From NCBI GenBank assembly GCA_946887065.1, contig CAMPKL010000155.1, positions 1-7,584 on the forward strand: 7,584 nucleotides of DNA. The letters run 5' to 3'. The position numbers were made by a program, and so were the translations under genes. Positions 6,545-7,584 of this stretch are shown piece by piece. Every line of letters starts with the position of its first letter. The stretch's first letter is position 1. The notes under the pieces were generated by a model. It was not told the DNA's origin. It saw only the letters and a list, made by a program, of their open reading frames with translations, and did no database searches. Origin of the DNA: an uncultured Bryobacterales bacterium (GTDB taxonomy: Bacteria > Acidobacteriota > Terriglobia > Bryobacterales > UBA6623).

Positions 6545-7584
6545 ATGAGCTCTGACGGAAAAGAACCGCAGGACGGCGAGTCCGGCGAGCACGCCTCAGA
6601 CTTGGGCCAAGACCGGCAGCAGCCGGAAGGCGCCGTTGCGCGCGGGGACGCCGATGCGTCCGCCCCTGCCGTCGACGAGCCCGCCGGCTACGGCTACGAA
6701 TACGAATACCAAGACAACGAGATCGACGAAGCCGAGAAGGCCGCCGCCGAAGCGGCTCCTGCAACAACCGCACTAGCCAAGCCGGAACCCAAGGCCGAAA
6801 CCGCACCCGTCAAAACGCCTCCGAAGCCGCCGCCTCCGCCGCCCCCTCCCGCCGACGATGAAGACGACGAAGAAGAGATGGCGCGCATGTCGTTCCTTGA
6901 GCATCTTGAGGAACTGCGCACGCGCATCGTCCGCGTGCTGATCGGCGTCGCCGTCATCTACCTCGCCGCCCTCTCCTTCGCGGACGTTCTTTTCGCCATA
7001 TTCAAGGCCCCTTTCGAACAATCCTATCCGGGCGTTCAACTCTCGCAGCTCACGCCCACGGAGATGTTCTACATCCAGTACATCAAGCTGCCCCTGCTGG
7101 CCGCGATTTTCCTTGGCGCGCCGTGGATCATGCTGCAGGTGTGGGGGTTCATCGCGCCGGGCTTGTACAAGCGGGAACGGCGTTTAGCGGGTCCTTTCAT
7201 CATCACCACCGCACTCCTGTTCGTCTTGGGAGGCTTGTTCTGCTACTTCGTCGCTCTGCCGCTCGCGCTCGGCTTCCTTCTGGGGCTTTCGGCCGATGCC
7301 GGAGTGCAACAGGTCATCTCGCTCACGTCCTACTACGACATGTTCTTCAATCTTGAAGTCGGCCTCGGCGTCGTCTTCCAGATGCCTGTGGTGATCTTCT
7401 TCTTCACGCTGCTGCGCATCACCTCGCCCGCATTCTTGATGCGCAACGGCCGCTACGCGATTCTGCTGATCTTCGTGGCCGCCGCGATCATCACGCCGAC
7501 GCCCGACGTGACGACGATGCTGACCTTTGCCGCGCCGATGATCTTGCTCTACTACGCTGGAATCGCAGCGAGCTACGTGATCGT
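6545..7584 (+). CDS. tatC: Twin-arginine translocase receptor TatC, 3' truncated, with N-terminal extension
   Basis: TatC is the multispanning receptor that binds twin-arginine signal peptides and recruits TatA/TatB. The frame runs from ATG 6545 to the window end without a stop (346 codons). The conserved core begins at Met115: 'MSFLEHLEELRTR' contains Glu123 and Arg125, equivalent to signal-binding Glu15 and Arg17 of E. coli. The first cytoplasmic loop has 'GLYKRERRL', with Glu211 matching E. coli Glu103. Gln279 (VVFQMP) sits where E. coli has Glu170, and 'ITPTPDVTTM' has conserved Asp321. Five membrane segments are complete and the sixth is cut. Residues 1-114 are an unusual disordered extension: 'GYGYEYEYQD' (48-57), a proline run (92-102) and 'DDEDDEEE' (104-111). 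An in-frame stop at 6539-6541 makes ATG 6545 the first start. ATG 6878 or 6887, after a purine-rich stretch, would give a normal-length TatC. Confidence 0.95.
   Translation, partial: MSSDGKEPQDGESGEHASDLGQDRQQPEGAVARGDADASAPAVDEPAGYGYEYEYQDNEIDEAEKAAAEAAPATTALAKPEPKAETAPVKTPPKPPPPPPPPADDEDDEEEMARMSFLEHLEELRTRIVRVLIGVAVIYLAALSFADVLFAIFKAPFEQSYPGVQLSQLTPTEMFYIQYIKLPLLAAIFLGAPWIMLQVWGFIAPGLYKRERRLAGPFIITTALLFVLGGLFCYFVALPLALGFLLGLSADAGVQQVISLTSYYDMFFNLEVGLGVVFQMPVVIFFFTLLRITSPAFLMRNGRYAILLIFVAAAIITPTPDVTTMLTFAAPMILLYYAGIAASYVI

Noticed and set aside
6059..6592. Minus-strand open frame (177 codons) opposite tatA/B
   Set aside because: The + strand has an unmistakable TatA/B hinge and amphipathic helix plus a promoter and ribosome binding site.

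Overview
The window looks like an ordinary stretch of chromosome from a GC-rich bacterium. Acidobacteriota is my best guess. The guess rests on the style of the TatC core, the TPR and phosphodiesterase proteins and the codon use; no rRNA or marker comparison was possible. I see no tRNA or rRNA gene, insertion sequence, phage gene, CRISPR array or toxin-antitoxin pair.

Layout: (1) 27-1742 (+) encodes a protein made almost entirely of 15 tandem TPR repeats. It ends at a strong intrinsic terminator (1773-1805). (2) 1865-3835 (+) encodes a lipoprotein of the type I phosphodiesterase / alkaline phosphatase superfamily, with a signal peptide that carries both a twin-arginine motif and a lipobox. 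(3) 3842-4909 (+) encodes a full-length Sua5-type L-threonylcarbamoyladenylate synthase. It starts six bases after the phosphodiesterase stop, so the two are probably co-transcribed. (4) 4913-5935 (-) encodes a predicted lipoprotein of unknown function. Its stop codon lies three bases from that of sua5, and an 11-bp inverted repeat spans the junction. (5) A 159-base divergent gap carries a good sigma70-like promoter facing right. (6) 6095-6529 (+) encodes a TatA/TatB-family protein. (7) 6545 to the window end (+) encodes TatC, cut off within its last transmembrane segment.

How the genes fit together: tatA/B and tatC form an operon for the twin-arginine translocase, which exports folded proteins. 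The phosphodiesterase 2 kb upstream is a predicted client of that machinery. Sua5 is a housekeeping enzyme of tRNA t6A37 synthesis with no evident functional tie to its neighbours.

The most unusual sequence is in the Tat operon. TatC carries a 114-residue disordered, acidic and proline-rich N-terminal extension. Both Tat proteins hold a tyrosine/acid-rich patch in regions predicted to be cytoplasmic. I found nothing that I would call a new biological system.
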